From positions 17,586 through 66,774 of the forward strand of contig CAUDNR010004132.1 in the NCBI GenBank assembly GCA_958430865.1: a stretch of 49,189 nt of DNA, in the 5' to 3' direction. The position numbers and the translations under genes were made by a program. This document shows positions 31,311 through 44,460 of the stretch, piece by piece. Source of the DNA: Entrophospora sp. SA101 (taxonomy: Eukaryota > Glomeromycota > Glomeromycetes > Entrophosporales > Entrophosporaceae). How positions within the stretch are numbered: position 1 is the stretch's first letter; every line of letters begins with the position of its first letter. The notes beneath the pieces were generated by a model. The model saw only the letters and a program-made list of their open reading frames with translations. It was not told the DNA's origin and searched no databases.

Positions 31311-33000
31311 TATTATTATTATTATAACAAGTGATTTTAAAAAAATATCCAGTAAACCGAATATATTATGAAAAATCCCATTAGATCTGTTAGCGAGATA
31401 AAATAATTATAGACAATTTGGTTTTTGAAAATTTATCCCTAAATCCGCTAAACCGAGACTCACTGTGTACATTTTTTTTTTTGAAAAAGTAAAATATTTA
31501 TGCTAACAATTACCAATTTATCGATAATTGGCGAGAATCTGATACTTTATTATTATTGACAGCATTTCATTTAAACTATCATATGATCTTAGCTATGTGG
31601 GTACAAGTCCTGAATAAATGGTTTTTATCAATTTCAAAATATCGAGTTCTAGCAGATATCTATCTAAATTTAAGTTGTTAACGATTCATAACCATTAAGT
31701 TTAAGTCCAACTGAATGACCTAGTAAATACGTTCCTTTAAAACCAGCTTTTTTATAACTAAAAATTTTCTGATTTCTTGAAGTTTAAAATAAATTTTTTT
31801 TATAAAACTCTCGGCTCTCTTACACTTCATTTTGACACGTTGGGAGTCGAATCTCAGTATATTGCCTGAACTATACACAGGGACTTTGTTACTAGTTCGG
31901 TTGACGCGAACCGTTTTCCTCTTCACCACCATTAAATATTATTAAAAAAACCAATTTAATTATCAGATTTTAAGTTGTATACTAAAATAAAACATTTTAT
32001 ATCATATGCAAAGATGCAGTCATGCAACTCATTAAAGATGACGATATGGCTCAATATCACAAAAGAGACTTTCATCAAAAAGTCTTTTAACAAGTTCTGT
32101 TGGACAGAAGCAGGATCGTGAAAGATACAACGCAAGAAGCTATCAAGAATATAATAGCAGGAACATAACAAGAATTTCAAATGGAAGAAAGAGGTTGTTA
32201 ATCAAGAATTTGATAATATATGATAAAGAAATATCCAAAAACCAAAAACTCCTAGTGATGATACGGATGCATGCTATTGAAGAAACTGAAAAGTTAATGA
32301 AAGTATTAATGACGATAATGATGAAGGCAGTAATGATGAAAATGATGGTGACAAACAATGAACAAAAAATAAATGTAATTCGAAAAAAATCATTAATTTT
32401 ATCGATGCATAAACCAGTTCAAGAAAGTAAATTATAATGATAAAAGATTTGAGACCATATAAAAACTTGTCTTCAAAATAGTATTTTTATTGTTTACTGT
32501 AGTTTTTACAGTGTTGTTGTATTGTAATTACAAAGAATTGTTTAAAAAAAAGAATGAATGAAAATTGCTAATTTTCAAATTAGCAATAATTATTAAATAT
32601 ACATTGACTACGTATGTAAAAAGAGTGTATGAATAAATTATTATTTAAAAAAAAGAAAAAATATTTACAACTAAAATACATTAAAATTTATCAACCACTC
32701 TCTCTTCTGAATTACTCCTGTCAAATTTGGATTTATAAAAATATTGTTCTTGAAAAATATTAATAAAATTAAACAATGAATAGTATTTTTTAAATTGGAA
32801 TAATTAAGAAAGGATAAAAAAGAATGTTTGATATTAATGTGATGAAAATATTTTAATTCAAATCTCTTCCAATTGAATATTGGGAAGGTTGGGAAAGATG
32901 GATGATATTAAGGGTGGGTGTGAAGTATCAAAAAGACTTTATAATAATTAAAGACGAATGAATACTTGAAGGAATGGTGATTTTTTCAGAAAATTATTTT
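30727..33000. other. Intergenic with microsatellite and uncharacterised debris
   Basis: A CACGTG palindrome context (ATCACGTGAT) is near 30975. An (ATT)n microsatellite fills 31251-31326. Short frames at 31720-31932 and 32195-32437 show Lys/Met-rich, protein-like stretches but no recognised domain; they may be decayed repeats. No intact gene is supported. Confidence 0.4.
31251..31326. repeat. (ATT)n microsatellite
   Basis: About 25 trinucleotides, nearly perfect. It encodes only a spurious poly-Tyr frame. Confidence 0.9.
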
Positions 33001-33990
33001 TTATACTTTATAAGTGATAAAAAAATCAGTTGATGATAATAGAGAAGAGGCATCAGCCCAGGTAGATGTACGATTATGTTTTCGAGATACAATAATATTT
33101 TTAGCAAATTCTAATCTCTCGCTATTATTTTTATGTTCACGTAAACTCGGTAGACTTGATCTTTTTAATCCACTCTATTATTAATAATAATGATAAATTT
33201 TTAGTTATCATATTTACAACCTTACAATAGCCAATCAATCAATCAAATTCGTTCATTCATACCTTATACTTTTCATATTGAAAGATATTATGAAGACGTG
33301 ACCTAGTTTGTTCAAAGGTTTCTCTGGCAATCTTTTCTCTGAACTCGTCTATTTTTTATTATTTATTTTATTTCTTATTTTAAATTTTTTTATTTTATTT
33401 GGTATAATAATGATAATAGTATAAATGATTAATAAAACGCTACCTGACAAATTAAATTCCGGTGTAGACATTGTAGACCTTGACAAAGCAGAATTTGGTA
33501 ATTCTTCGCAATTATTATGATATGGAAAATGATTTGAATTAGTTTCAAATGATTTGTCATTTTGTATTGGCATAGTGGTAGTGGTTAGTTTATTATTTTT
33601 GTTGATGATGGCTTCTTTTGGCAACAATCCATGAGCTCGCATTTCACACGTTGCAATTTCTGCCAAAGCATTTTGTATGTATTTATGAAAAAATGTTCCT
33701 GCACTTGCAATAAATGCATCAACTTTTAAGCCATATTCAGGATATTCTAACAAAAAAGTATATAATTCTTGAATGCCCTACAAAATAATAATGTGAATAA
33801 AAGTAATTTCTTTTAAAACAAAAAACAAAAAAAAGAGCATATACTTCTTTAGATGAGTTGGTTTGACCAATCTTTTCGAATACTCTTGTAAGAATTATAC
33901 TCAATTCCTGTTCAGTTATTTGATATTTCGTATTATAATTAGCATTACTATTATTGTTACTATCGTTATTATTAACAATTCTATTGTTTC

Positions 33991-34057
<67 letters not shown>

Positions 34058-34069
34058 GTAGGAAACCAT
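33001..34069 (-). CDS. Orphan C-terminal region of an XMAP215/Dis1/Stu2-type microtubule protein
   Basis: Four exons: start ATG 34069 (MVSY), a poly-Asn run of about 20 encoded by (AAT)n, then YQITEQELSIILTRVFEKIG and TNSSKE; a clean intron leads to GIQELYTFLLEYPEYGLK, VDAFIASAGTFFHKYIQNAL; two further exons follow, ending at TAA 33001-33003. All junctions are in frame. The segment FEKIG...SKEGIQELY...FIASAGTFFHKYIQNAL is the conserved helical C-terminal block after the TOG domains in XMAP215/Alp14/Stu2 proteins, which are normally 800-2,000 residues. No TOG domain is visible upstream (34,145-35,000). It is therefore a truncated duplicate, or a gene whose long 5' part was lost or moved. Confidence 0.65.
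34000..34060. repeat. (ATT)n microsatellite within coding sequence
   Basis: About 20 repeats; on the minus strand it encodes the poly-Asn run of the XMAP215-like fragment, so the repeat length probably varies between alleles. Confidence 0.85.
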
Positions 34070-34144
34070 AATTATGGTTTCTATATTCTCTATTTCTAAA
34101 TTATACGTAGAAAGAATATTTACCAGACAAACTAAGACACACAC

Positions 34145-35076
34145 CCCCTCCTAATATTAATATAAAAAAAGATCATGTAACGTTACTGTTTTATTGAAAA
34201 AGGAAGGGAATCCTTAATCGACAATCCGTCTACCTTAACTCACGCCTATTGCAAAAATCTAGGCCGTAAAATGATACAAACATATGCTAATAGCATAAAT
34301 AAGTTGTTTTCTATTTATTTTGATTTAAAATGGAGGCAGAGACTTTTGCATTTTGAGATATGGGGCTTCGTATAATCTTTATTAGATCTGTAGATTTTAG
34401 AAAAGGATCTGACGAACTTTATTGCAGCTCATAAAATCCACAAGGGCTTGGTCAAGATCTGAAATATTCTAAGACTCAGTTGAAGAATCGATATAATCGG
34501 CAGTTCTGTGCAAAAAGAATATGGGAAAAAGTTGGCGCTGCAGAGAGGAATTATGTAAAAGAATGACAAGATAACTAGTGTCAAAGTACATGTGCTATTG
34601 AATGTATCAATTCATCGTGTATTTCATTCAGGTGTGGCTATATTATAAAGCCTCAGGATCCTCGTCCAGCAACTGCCATTTCTATTGCTGATGCATCAAG
34701 ATTGCTCTTAACTTTTCATTCCACTTTACAAGAACCTATCTACACCTACACAAACCATTAGCAGTCAATATATACTGGATGACACTTTTTCAACACACTC
34801 ATAATATCAATGACCCTGGCGAGGGAGATTTAACGAAATAATTGGTCGTTCATCATTTTTCCACATGTTAACAATTGGGCAGTACCCCAGGCGGAAGGTT
34901 TTTTTGACAGAAATACAAAAAAATCTTAATATATATTTTTTTTAGTGGGAAAAATTTCAGACAAAAATTCAAAAATTAGAACGAATGAATCCAGAACTTT
35001 ATTATTCTTGTTATATTTTCAAAATTTAAAATCTATTCTTTTTTTTCTTTCAAATAAAAAAGATGATAAATCATAG
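34145..35076. other. Gene-free stretch with decayed sequence
   Basis: GC content is slightly higher than in the surroundings. Short protein-like fragments are visible near 34470-34560 and 34620-34760, but stops are frequent and I cannot name a family. It may be an old transposon. Confidence 0.35.
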
Positions 35077-37243
35077 TTAATTATGACTTTTAGCCCAATA
35101 TTCTTTACGAAGTTCAAATATTGTTGGTTTGTAACTTTCAGATTTAACAATAGATAAATTCTTGAATGCATTTCCATGTGGTCGTGAAACTTTTGGAATT
35201 CTACCATCAAAATCTAATATTTCATTCTCTAAACTTGTTGGTCTTTGAACATCTTCGATCACTTTAGTTTTCTCGTCCGTCCCGATTCTTACAGTCATAC
35301 ATCCATTGTTTCTATTTACTTTTATCACCTGTGTAAATCATTATTTTACCTTGATCATTATTTTTAAAATTCAAAAAAAGCACCTCCCAGTATAAATGTA
35401 AATTTTACCTTAAGTTCCATTGTAACAGTAATGTCAATTTTCGCAAAGCCCCGTTTATATATCAATGTATCACCTTCTTTGATAACCATTGCTTTAACAA
35501 GATCTGGAAGTGTTATTTTGGCAGAATCTCCTGCTAATTGAATCTTACCAACACCTTCTTTTAAAGCTTCTCCCCACATTTCTTCAAATGCATCGCTCTG
35601 GCAATATATATATAAATAAATATAAATATAAATACATAAATAAATATAAATATATAAATAAATATAATATAACTACCTTCCAATAACTGGGAAGATCACA
35701 TCTAAATTTTTCATATTCATCCCATTGCTGATTTACACCATAATTCGTAAAGTATCCATACTCGATGCTAAGTTGCCACCACCATCTAGCATCTTTTACA
35801 TCATCTGACAACCAAAAATCAAACCGAGGTGTTACCACCTTTGGATCAAGGCTGATAATTTGTCCATTGATTCCTGCCTCATAAAGAGTTTCACCATTGG
35901 AAGTACGTTGACGTTCTATATATGGAGTATCAATAGGTTCACCTGTTATACTTGCAATTGGTACGATGTCTTCTCTAGGAATTAAATTCATAACGCGAAT
36001 TTTTTGTTCATCTGTGAACCTATTAAAATTTTCCATATTAATGATTTTCTTTTCAACAAATAAAATTAATAATTTTAATTATTATTGTATGAATATTATA
36101 TATAATACACGCATTTACATATACACATTTATACATGCATTTTCTCACACATGTTACCTTAATTATAATAAATGAAACGATCGATTCTGGGTTAGTGAAT
36201 AAATCAGTTAAATATTTCATATCTTTCCTAGTCATCCATGGTTGTTTAGTAAAAAGTTTATCAAGATATTGATTATATTCAGGTTTTGGCCTTTTTACAA
36301 TAGCAGAAGTAGAGGAAGATAAAACTTTAAGTTCTTCTAACGTTGAGAATATCTTGACTTTCAGAGCTTTTATTTTCTCTTTTAATGTTTCAACAACAAA
36401 TCTATTTTCTTCCGATGCACACTTTTTAAGTCTCAAATCAAGTTTTTCAAGCATACTTAAGTTAGTTTCATCAATTGATGATGACGATGATGATTGTTCT
36501 TGCGCTGCTTCTTTTTCAGCAACCTTAATCTTGTGCTCATATCTTGCTTTTATTTTTTTGTAAATATAAAGATTTCTTTTCTCATATGGAAGTAATTTAT
36601 TTCCTTTACTTTCATCTAGTTCTTTATCATCATTTTCAGATTGTTGAATCGTGGTTTTTTTGTTAGATTGTCTTGCTATTTTCTCTTCTATTAATTGTTG
36701 TAACCAGGCTCTTCCCAATTTATAATCAGGTTGATCTTTTGTTGACTTATTTGAAATTTCATTCAATCTTGATGTTTTTTGTTTCTTACGATTATTATTA
36801 GATTTATTAGATTTACTGGATTCAATATTACTATCTTTAGTTCTAACTTTTGATCTTAAACGTTTATTTAAGTTTTTATTATCTTGTTTAAATTCTTGAA
36901 TTCCTGATTTTTTTCTTTTAACGTTTGATTTCTTTGGTTGTGAAGATTTGTCTTCCTCCTCCTCCTCCTTTTCCTCCCCTTCTTCTTTTTCTTGATCAGC
37001 TTCCATATCCTGATCAACATCATTAGTGATAGTATCATTACTCGAAAAAATAGTTTCTTCTTCTTGCATTGAATTTTTGGACTCGTATTCTTCTTTAGAA
37101 GTTAGAATTGCTTCTCTAAGTTGAGCTTCTTCGAATTCATTTAACGTGTAATCATCATTATCATAATCATGATCACTGTCACCAGATTTTTTTTGGACCG
37201 TTTTTTTTAAAGCACTTTTTCCTTTGTTTTTTTTTGGAGGCAT
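35077..37243 (-). CDS. Nuclear protein with probable Asx/DEUBAD-like domain
   Basis: Four exons, all in frame: 37243-36158, about 36045-35680, 35603-35409 and 35331-35077. The N-terminal 200 residues are basic and acidic low complexity (MPPKKNKGKSALKK, an EEGEEKEEEEED run, several KRKK and RKKQK signals), consistent with a nuclear protein. Next comes a coiled region (KLDLRLKK...ENRFVVETLKEKIKALK). The segment WMTRKDMKYLTDLFTNPESI, then FNRFTDEQKIRVMNLIPRED and WLSDDVKDARWWWQLSIEYG resembles the Asx-homology/DEUBAD domain of polycomb deubiquitinase partners (Asx, Rpn13/UCH37L family; inferred from pattern). The C-terminal part (GDTLIYKRGFAKIDITVTME, IKVNRNNGCMTVRIG) is strand-rich and unassigned. 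It would regulate a UCH-type deubiquitinase if the call is right. Confidence 0.55.
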
Positions 37244-37979
37244 ACTATTTTAAAAAATTATTTTTCAAGTAGTTGACAATTATTATTGGCTAATTAGAAC
37301 ACGTCAACAAAAACTTGTTTGTACTACTTTAAGTAGTATTTAGCCCTTTTTTGTTTTGTTTATCATTCCCGTTCAAAAGGATATATTTAAAAAAAAATGA
37401 TTTTTAGATCACAAGACCTCCGACTTGCTTTATTTATTCCATAATAATAATAATAAAATTTGAGGAATATTAATTAGTTAAATTGGTGTAACTTCTAAAT
37501 TTTTTTGGCTATTACTAGATTTTTAAATCACACTAGATGTCACATAAATAAAACGTGATATGATGCGATGATAGTATCTAAATTGGTTAAAAAGAAATAT
37601 TAATTCAAAATTTTTTTATTATCCAATGGAATTGCGATTGACAAGAGAGCTTTACGTTCACAGGTATATATAACTCAGGTTCTAATATGAAAACAATATT
37701 TCACCTATTCATTATTGATAATGAATGGTATGAAATTTTTGAATTTTGTAGTACAAAGGTAACAAATTCAAGATTTCGCTTTTCCATAAAAGTAAGTGGT
37801 TTTCATGCGCGAAGCGCAATAAATAAAATATATTGGAAAGATCTACATTATTAACGTTTATAGATAACGTGTGACCATAGTAGTATTAAATAATATAAAT
37901 TAACACGTTTTAAGAATCAACAAATTTGCACAGGAATCTTGGTCAATTCAAAATTTGAGACACAACGTAAAACTATTTG
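37244..37979. other. Intergenic upstream of the DEUBAD-like gene
   Basis: AT-rich; I see no supported gene. It borders the Tc1/mariner remnant. Confidence 0.35.
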
Positions 37980-38830
37980 CATTTTTGTCACCTTCGTACT
38001 ATTGAGCATAATCTTCAAAAGCGCAGAGAAACGGGTGCCATTAAGCATAAACATAGTAATGGCAGACCATCACATAAACTCTTGCACGATCCTTGTGTCA
38101 ATTTGCTCATCATAATTCTGCTCCAACAACCCATAGACTTGCCATGTTAGCTAAAGAAAAGCATAATATACCAATTCCTCATGCTTCTATTGGAGACATA
38201 TGAAAAAGATAGCTCTGAATTTCCATACTGACAAGCCGACAGATCGAAGCACAAAGGCATTGGCACAAGCTCATATGAGCATTATTTAATAAATAAAATG
38301 GCTTTTGATCTTTTTAGAAATAAAGTTAGCATATGGCATAAAAATGTTAATAGACCAATTTGATGTTTACCAAAGGTGATGGCGCGGAGTAAATCTCACT
38401 AAAAGATAAAATACTTTTATTTTGTTTCATCGATATAATGATGGACTTTATTATGTGAATATTTTGCAGACATGGGTTATACATGTTGCAAAAAACTTAC
38501 GCGGTAGAGACTGGTGTTTGCAATAGGATAACGATCCTAAGGAAACTTCACATGTTGCAAAGGAATCCTTGCCCAAATAAAATTCGGGTTACAGAGTGGC
38601 CATCTGATAGTCCAATAGCCCCGACTTAGACCGTATTGAGAACGTGTGGCGTATTGTAAAAAATAATGTTGTAAAATATATGTCACCAAATATTGATGAA
38701 TTCAAGCAACTTTTGAGAAATGGGAAAAATCCTCAAGAAACTTAATTAACTAATCTTAAAAGACAATGATATGCCAAATTTGTTTATTTAAATAAAGTGG
38801 ACATAGCATGTTGCTCTTGTATATGAATTA
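37980..38830 (+). pseudogene. Decayed Tc1/mariner transposase, copy 1
   Basis: Plus-strand fragments in several frames: RRETGAIKHKHSNGRPSHKL (helix-turn-helix region), RDWCLQQDNDPKETSHVAK-like text around 38500-38560, then WPSDSPIAPT and RTCGVL in place of the family's WPSQSPDLNPIENVW. These are the D and D/E boxes of Tc1/mariner enzymes. Many stops and shifts; no flanking terminal inverted repeats identified by eye. Confidence 0.7.
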
Positions 38831-40392
38831 AATTCTATTTGTATATTTATTATAAATCTATGTTAGGACTTATTCTCTTATTTTAATTTTGCACAATTAA
38901 GAAATGAGATTTCAATTTTTTCAACATCATCTCTAATTGATTTAAATGATGCAAAACCCGAGATCCTCTGATTATTTCATTATAAGCCCAATTGGACCAT
39001 TATTAACATTTCTTTGTCAACATATAATGATTCGTTATAAATAACCAAATATCAATTCTTTCATTATATTCATAATTTTGAGCAATATTGTAAACATCAA
39101 GAGCTTATTTTTGAATGCATTTTGGTTTGACCAATTATCTCAATTTTTTGATATTGTTAAGGTTTGATGCTTCGATGAATTATTTTCATGGATATACAAC
39201 TCCCCATTTTATTTTAAAATGTTATAAGAAAAACAAAACTATAATATTTACTTTATTGTTGAACAAATTTGTAAAGTCACTGTTGGAAATTTATAAAACC
39301 ATTTAATGTTCTAGTATAGTCTTCAAGGCTCCTTCGCAAAGATAATTTAGGATGATTACATCAAATCGCGTACACAATGTTAGCTATCGCACCAGTTAAT
39401 TTTGAAGCATATAACAACAAACTTTAAAAGCTCTATTATTTTTAATTGGTGTCGATTTTTAATACTTGAGGGTTGGTTTTTACAAAGCGTAAAAATACAA
39501 CAAATTACGTCGTGTTCAAACTGAACTAGTTATTCAAGCTTTAAATACATCCAACTTTGGTATAGGGAACGGATTTTAGATAATACTCGATGTTAGTTAT
39601 TGCACTTGATTTTGGGATTTTTAATCTAATGCTAAACAAATTCGGATTCGGTTCGCTCTCTAAATCGCACCGTTCACAGCTTTAAGAAAGATAAAAGTTG
39701 TTGATAATATTTCACCCTCTTTGACAACTTTTGGGTATTCGGGAATTGGGTTTTGATAAGGTTGATAAATTGTAATAGATTTATTGGGTATATACTCAAG
39801 TTATTATAGTTTTGATGATAATAACCATTTGTTGCATTTAAAAAAAAATAACGTTTTCTACTCAAGATGTATGGATATATAAAAGACGCTGCTTGCTTTG
39901 CAACCATGATAAATATTATAATACTGTAATAGGGTATACAACGGTCTAAGAACGAGACATTCATTTACTACGTCTTTTGTCCAGTTTTTAATGAAAATTT
40001 TTTGTGGATTCACATATCCACGATATATTTGCTCGTTATGTTTGAATTAATGAAATGGTAATGGTGTTAGTTAATCACTACATCCTTGTATTGAAGGAGA
40101 TAATTCTAGTTTTTTGGGTCAATAGATGCAAGAATTTACAATTGTCATTACGAGAAATATGAAATAATGAAGCTTCGATAGAAAAAGGATCGAAAGGTTA
40201 TGTAATAAAAATAACAACAACTTTAATTGAATATAAAACATCAATATTACACCGTGAATATGGGAGAATCCAAGACCTCCTCGGAAAAACAATATATGTT
40301 TAATTCATGAACGTATCATTGTACAGACGATGAATGCATAAAAGAACATGGTACTGTATGCATTTCATCTTTTCCATCACGACATTTAATGC
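38831..40392. other. Gene-free stretch
   Basis: AT-rich with short ORFs on both strands (for example 39115-39306 and 39674-39964), none with a recognisable domain. I cannot assign any function. Confidence 0.35.
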
Positions 40393-40804
40393 AGTTAAAA
40401 GTATAGTTGATGGTTTACATGGGGATGAAATTGTACAGAAGCAATAATGGTTTACTTATCCTCTTCAAAATAAAAAAAAAGCAAATGATTTGATAGTTAC
40501 GTATGGAGTTGGTCTCCCGCTCCACCAACAATATACTTGACAGACGAAATAGTTAATATAATATATAAACCCAAAAATTTAACAATTAGGTTCTTTGGAA
40601 GTTAAAAGAGCTACCAATCCTAACAAATAACTTGAAAATTAAACCCAAATATTTATAAAATAAATAAATGTTGTATTAATTGTAAACAAAATTACAAGGA
40701 AAATTATTATATGCGTACATAAATATAAATTTAAATGAATCATTATTAAATAATTTACAAAAAATAATCATTTGTTTTTTAAAATTCTTTTTTGTTCCCT
40801 TCTT
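40393..40804. repeat. 412-bp source copy of a segment also inserted in CCT6
   Basis: Identical to 45273-45684 in the same orientation. It covers the last 36 bp of the CorA-like coding sequence and 375 bp downstream of its stop (minus strand). Confidence 0.85.
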
Positions 40805-42393
40805 CTATGAATCCATCTCATAAATCTTGAAACCCATTTAATCCATATTGAATAAGTAAACAAGATACACAATATAGAACTACTTATTCCAGTTACAGTC
40901 CAGAAATAACTAATAAACAAATATAAATATTAATATATTTTATATTATAAGTTTATATGTGTGAATTTAAATCCTACCTCATTGGATAATAAAGTGCAGC
41001 GAAATCCAATTGGAAATTCATTCCAAAATCTAAATAAAGAAGGAATAAATTTTATATTTATTAATTATTTTTATATAATACATGAACATATAATATTTAT
41101 TCATATAAAACTTACACCCAGCAATAAAAGTCATTGGCATAAATATAACACTGATTATAGCAATAATTCTCATGTTTTCATTGGTCTAAAAATTATAAAT
41201 TATATTAATTGTGTGAATTATGAATTATATAAATAGTTATTTGTATTATAAAATACTTGATATGCAAGTAAATTAAAAATCTAAATTTAAAAAATAAAAA
41301 AAGATTATTTTTTGTTTGAATTATAAAAAAATCTTGAGTCTTTAATTAATTTATTACTAACCAAATTAACTAAATTCTCTGAAATCTTTGTCATTGTATC
41401 CAAATTATCAACAATTTCATTACAATGATCCTATAATTATAATAAAAATAATTAGTAAATGGTTTTTAATTTTCTTTCTGCTCAGTTTCTCTAAATTAAT
41501 AATAACTCACAGCAACATCCATAAAATAAGTTTTTGCCAGTGATGTTATGAAATCTTTTTTTTCTTCATGTTCTCTCAATATAGTAACAAGACTTTGAAT
41601 AGGTCCAAGTGTTCTTTTCAAAAGTGCCAATTCACCAGATATCATGTGAAGTTCTAATTAATAAAAGCAATTTTTTTAATTATTATTATAAAGTTATTAT
41701 GATAACAATAAATATATTTATCAATTATACCATGTGAATAAGTCATTTTAGGTCGAATTAACAATCTCCCTTCTAAATCTGCAATTTGGTGTCTATAAGA
41801 ATCAACAATTGGCATGGCTCTATAATAATGCATAATAATAATAATAATTAAGAAAAGATTTTTTCTTAATAAAAAATTTTAATAATGATAGACTTACAAA
41901 TCAACAATTGTATCAATAACAGCTTCCATCAATAAACTTGCATCATTAGCAGTTCTTAATAAAGTTTTTGGTTGATTAATACGTGCAAGAATAGGTTCAT
42001 AAACAGATTTTCCGTTATGTTGAAAAATAGTTAATAAAGTTTCTAAAAAATATTTTTTTTTTAATATAATAATGAAAGAAAAATCAAATTATAAAATATT
42101 ATGAGAATATATATTACCATCTTTAAGCAAGAAAATGCTTACTTGCTCTACATAAACATTTAATTTTTGCCTTCGTAGTATATTATGGGTTTCCAAATAT
42201 TTACTTCCTTCTTGATGGCCATGTAACAACAAATCTTTACGTGAATTAAAACTAAAAGATTTAGTATTTTCTTTTCCTTCAATCATGCTTGAATTATCTC
42301 TTTCCAATTCACACTTTACATCATCATGATTAAGAGTATGAAGTAGAAGTGAGATATAAATATGGTTCTGATATTGATCCCGTTTTGTGCCTG

Positions 42394-42476
<83 letters not shown>

Positions 42477-43384
42477 TATTTTTAAAACATTTCTTCAAAA
42501 TTAACTTACGTTGAGTGTTTTGTAAAGCATCTTCAATTGACAATGGGTGCAGATCTTATACATAATGCGTTATTTAGCATACAAATATTATTTTGTGCTT
42601 TAATTATATAAATAAATTAAATCATATAAATAATCACCAAATTTAAGTGCAAGTGTTTTAATCACATCCCAAGAAATTCCATCTACATTAATCCAACGAA
42701 CATTTGTTTTATCTGGACGATCTTTTTCTAAAAATCCTCCTAAATCCTTATTTGAAAATTTCCCAGAATAAACAACCTCATCTAATATTGCATAAAATAT
42801 ATGTTAATTATAATAACAATAATAACTGTTATTGTTGTTATTATTTAGAGGCTTTACCTTCACTAAAATCTGAAATAAATATGCTACATGGAAACTAAAA
42901 TCAACATTATAAAATTAATAATCATTTATAATTAATTATAACCAACAATAATAACCACACTCACGTTTACATCATAATCGGCATATCTTGGATCAATCCC
43001 AGGGTCTTGTCCAGGTGAATGCATATTATCGACTAATTATTTATCAAAATTAAAAAATTAAAAGTCAAAATAATTTGCTAATGGTTTATATAAAGAATTA
43101 CGTGAATGAACTTTGTAAAATTTATTTCACCCGTTAATAATCTTCTGGCAGCGATGATTTTTTTGGCCATTGCTTTCAATCTACTTCTGCCACCTAATGA
43201 TAAAAATTTGAAGGAAAATGTATCGTTCATTAGTATTTCTATCAATATAAATTAATCAATTATCGCTCTTTTTAAGAAATTTACTGCCGGTTTCAGTAAC
43301 TTCATCTACATCTAGTATATTATTTTCATCAAAATCAACAACTACTGAAGTAGAAACACTTTTATAATCTTTCTCGTCAGTCAT
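40768..43384 (-). CDS. CorA-family Mg2+ transporter (spliced)
   Basis: About 12 exons from ATG 43384 to TGA 40768. Landmarks in order: an acidic N-terminus (VVVDFDENNILDVDEV); PGQDPGIDPRYADYD; the funnel-domain segment LHPLSIEDALQNTQR joined across an intron to TKRDQYQNHIYISLLLHTL, as in Alr1-type proteins; the long helix (DLEGRLLIRPKMTYSHELH, ISGELALLKRTLGPIQSLV); TM1 MRIIAIISVIFMPMTFIAG, followed directly by the signature GMN (FGMNF, split by an intron after IAG); TM2 in WTVTGISSSILCILFTYSIW; and a basic tail. GMN is the ion-selectivity signature of CorA/Alr/Mrs2 transporters; Phe replaces the usual Tyr before it. A long (AAT)n run lies inside one intron, not in the protein. Confidence 0.85.
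42397..42478. repeat. (ATT)n microsatellite in a CorA intron
   Basis: About 27 repeats. The neighbouring splice sites CAAC/GTAAGTT and AAACAG/GC join QR to TKRDQYQNH in frame, so the run is removed from the mRNA. Confidence 0.9.
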
Positions 43385-43839
43385 GTTAATATGAATTTTT
43401 TTTCGATATAGTTTTTTTTTTCAAAAGTTTTTTGAATTAATTTTGTGCAATTGTTTTGATTGTTCACTAATTAGTATTAGGTGTTGAACAGTTCTAAAAA
43501 TAAATCGAAAAACTTTTTTGATGGGTTGGTAACTTGTATACCAAATATAGAGTGATAATAATAATAAGGCATGAAGACGCTTAGTAACTATTTCTATTAA
43601 ATATATACAGCGGATAATTTTTCTTTTAATATTAAATTAATAATTTAAGAAGTAGAAGAAGTGTATAATAATCAATACAATCTATAACGAACGAATTTAT
43701 CTTTTACTTTACATACTAATACCAGATTTTACTATAATAATAACGGACTAAAGATTTTGTCCCAATACCAATTACTGTTTGAAAAATCTCTAACGGATAT
43801 TAAATAAAAATTTTAATGACGATCATTTACCAATACTCT
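43385..43839. other. Upstream region of the CorA-like gene
   Basis: AT-rich, no gene seen. It presumably contains the promoter of the CorA-like gene; no clear motif was identified. Confidence 0.35.
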
Positions 43840-44460
43840 GTTGGTCGTCCGTTGTTCTTGGCATGCTTTCAATAAGTTCGTGTAACTGTGAGTATAAACA
43901 TCTCTTTATTTTCTTTTTTGAAATTTGTAACTACAGTACTACCATGAAATTCAAACAGCACCAGATTTTCGATGTAATCCTTATGGTTCATTTTTCCATC
44001 CACCTTAACTAAAGGAAGGACCTAATCATTTGCCAGAAAAAATATTCTCGCATAATTCATTATACCACCACTACCATGTTTAACGGTTGACCCAATGTTC
44101 TTAATTTTGCCAAATTCAAGCTTCCTAAAAAATTTTGAAACATGACTCATCTCCCAAAATAATTGCTTTCCACTGTCTCACTGTCCAATTTCTTATATCC
44201 ATATACCATTTCAGTCAATTCTCCTTTTATTGTCTTGTTAATGTTAATAGGTTATTTTTTGCGGCAATTTTCGAAAATATCCAAGTTCATACAAATTGTA
44301 TTTTTGATACTTCTAACTTCTGTAAAACGATTTTCTTCTAAAGAACTACAGTTTTCCTTTGATGCACTTCTCTTTAAAAATCTTTGATCTTCAACTCTCA
44401 ATGCTTTTGGGCGACTGCACTTTTTAAATTTCTTCATTCTCATAATGTTTAATAGTATAA
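43840..44460 (-). pseudogene. Decayed Tc1/mariner transposase, copy 2
   Basis: On the minus strand: CSRPKALRVEDQRFLKRSAS (second helix-turn-helix), LGDESCFKIF, then GSTVKHGSGGIMNYARIFF and VLPLVKVDGKMNHKDYIENL, which match the first-Asp and following boxes of Tc1/mariner (family form SDES.F...VKHGGGSVMVWGCF). Broken by stops and shifts; no catalytic triad intact. Confidence 0.65.

Noticed and set aside
31830..31880. tRNA-like T-arm (GGGAGTCGAATCTC)
   Set aside because: No matching acceptor, D or anticodon arms could be folded around it.
33863..34099. Poly-Ile ORF
   Set aside because: Reverse reading of the (AAT)n run in the XMAP215-like fragment.
42316..42543. Poly-Asn protein in the CorA locus
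   Set aside because: The AAT run lies in an intron whose removal restores the conserved QR-TKRDQYQNH sequence.
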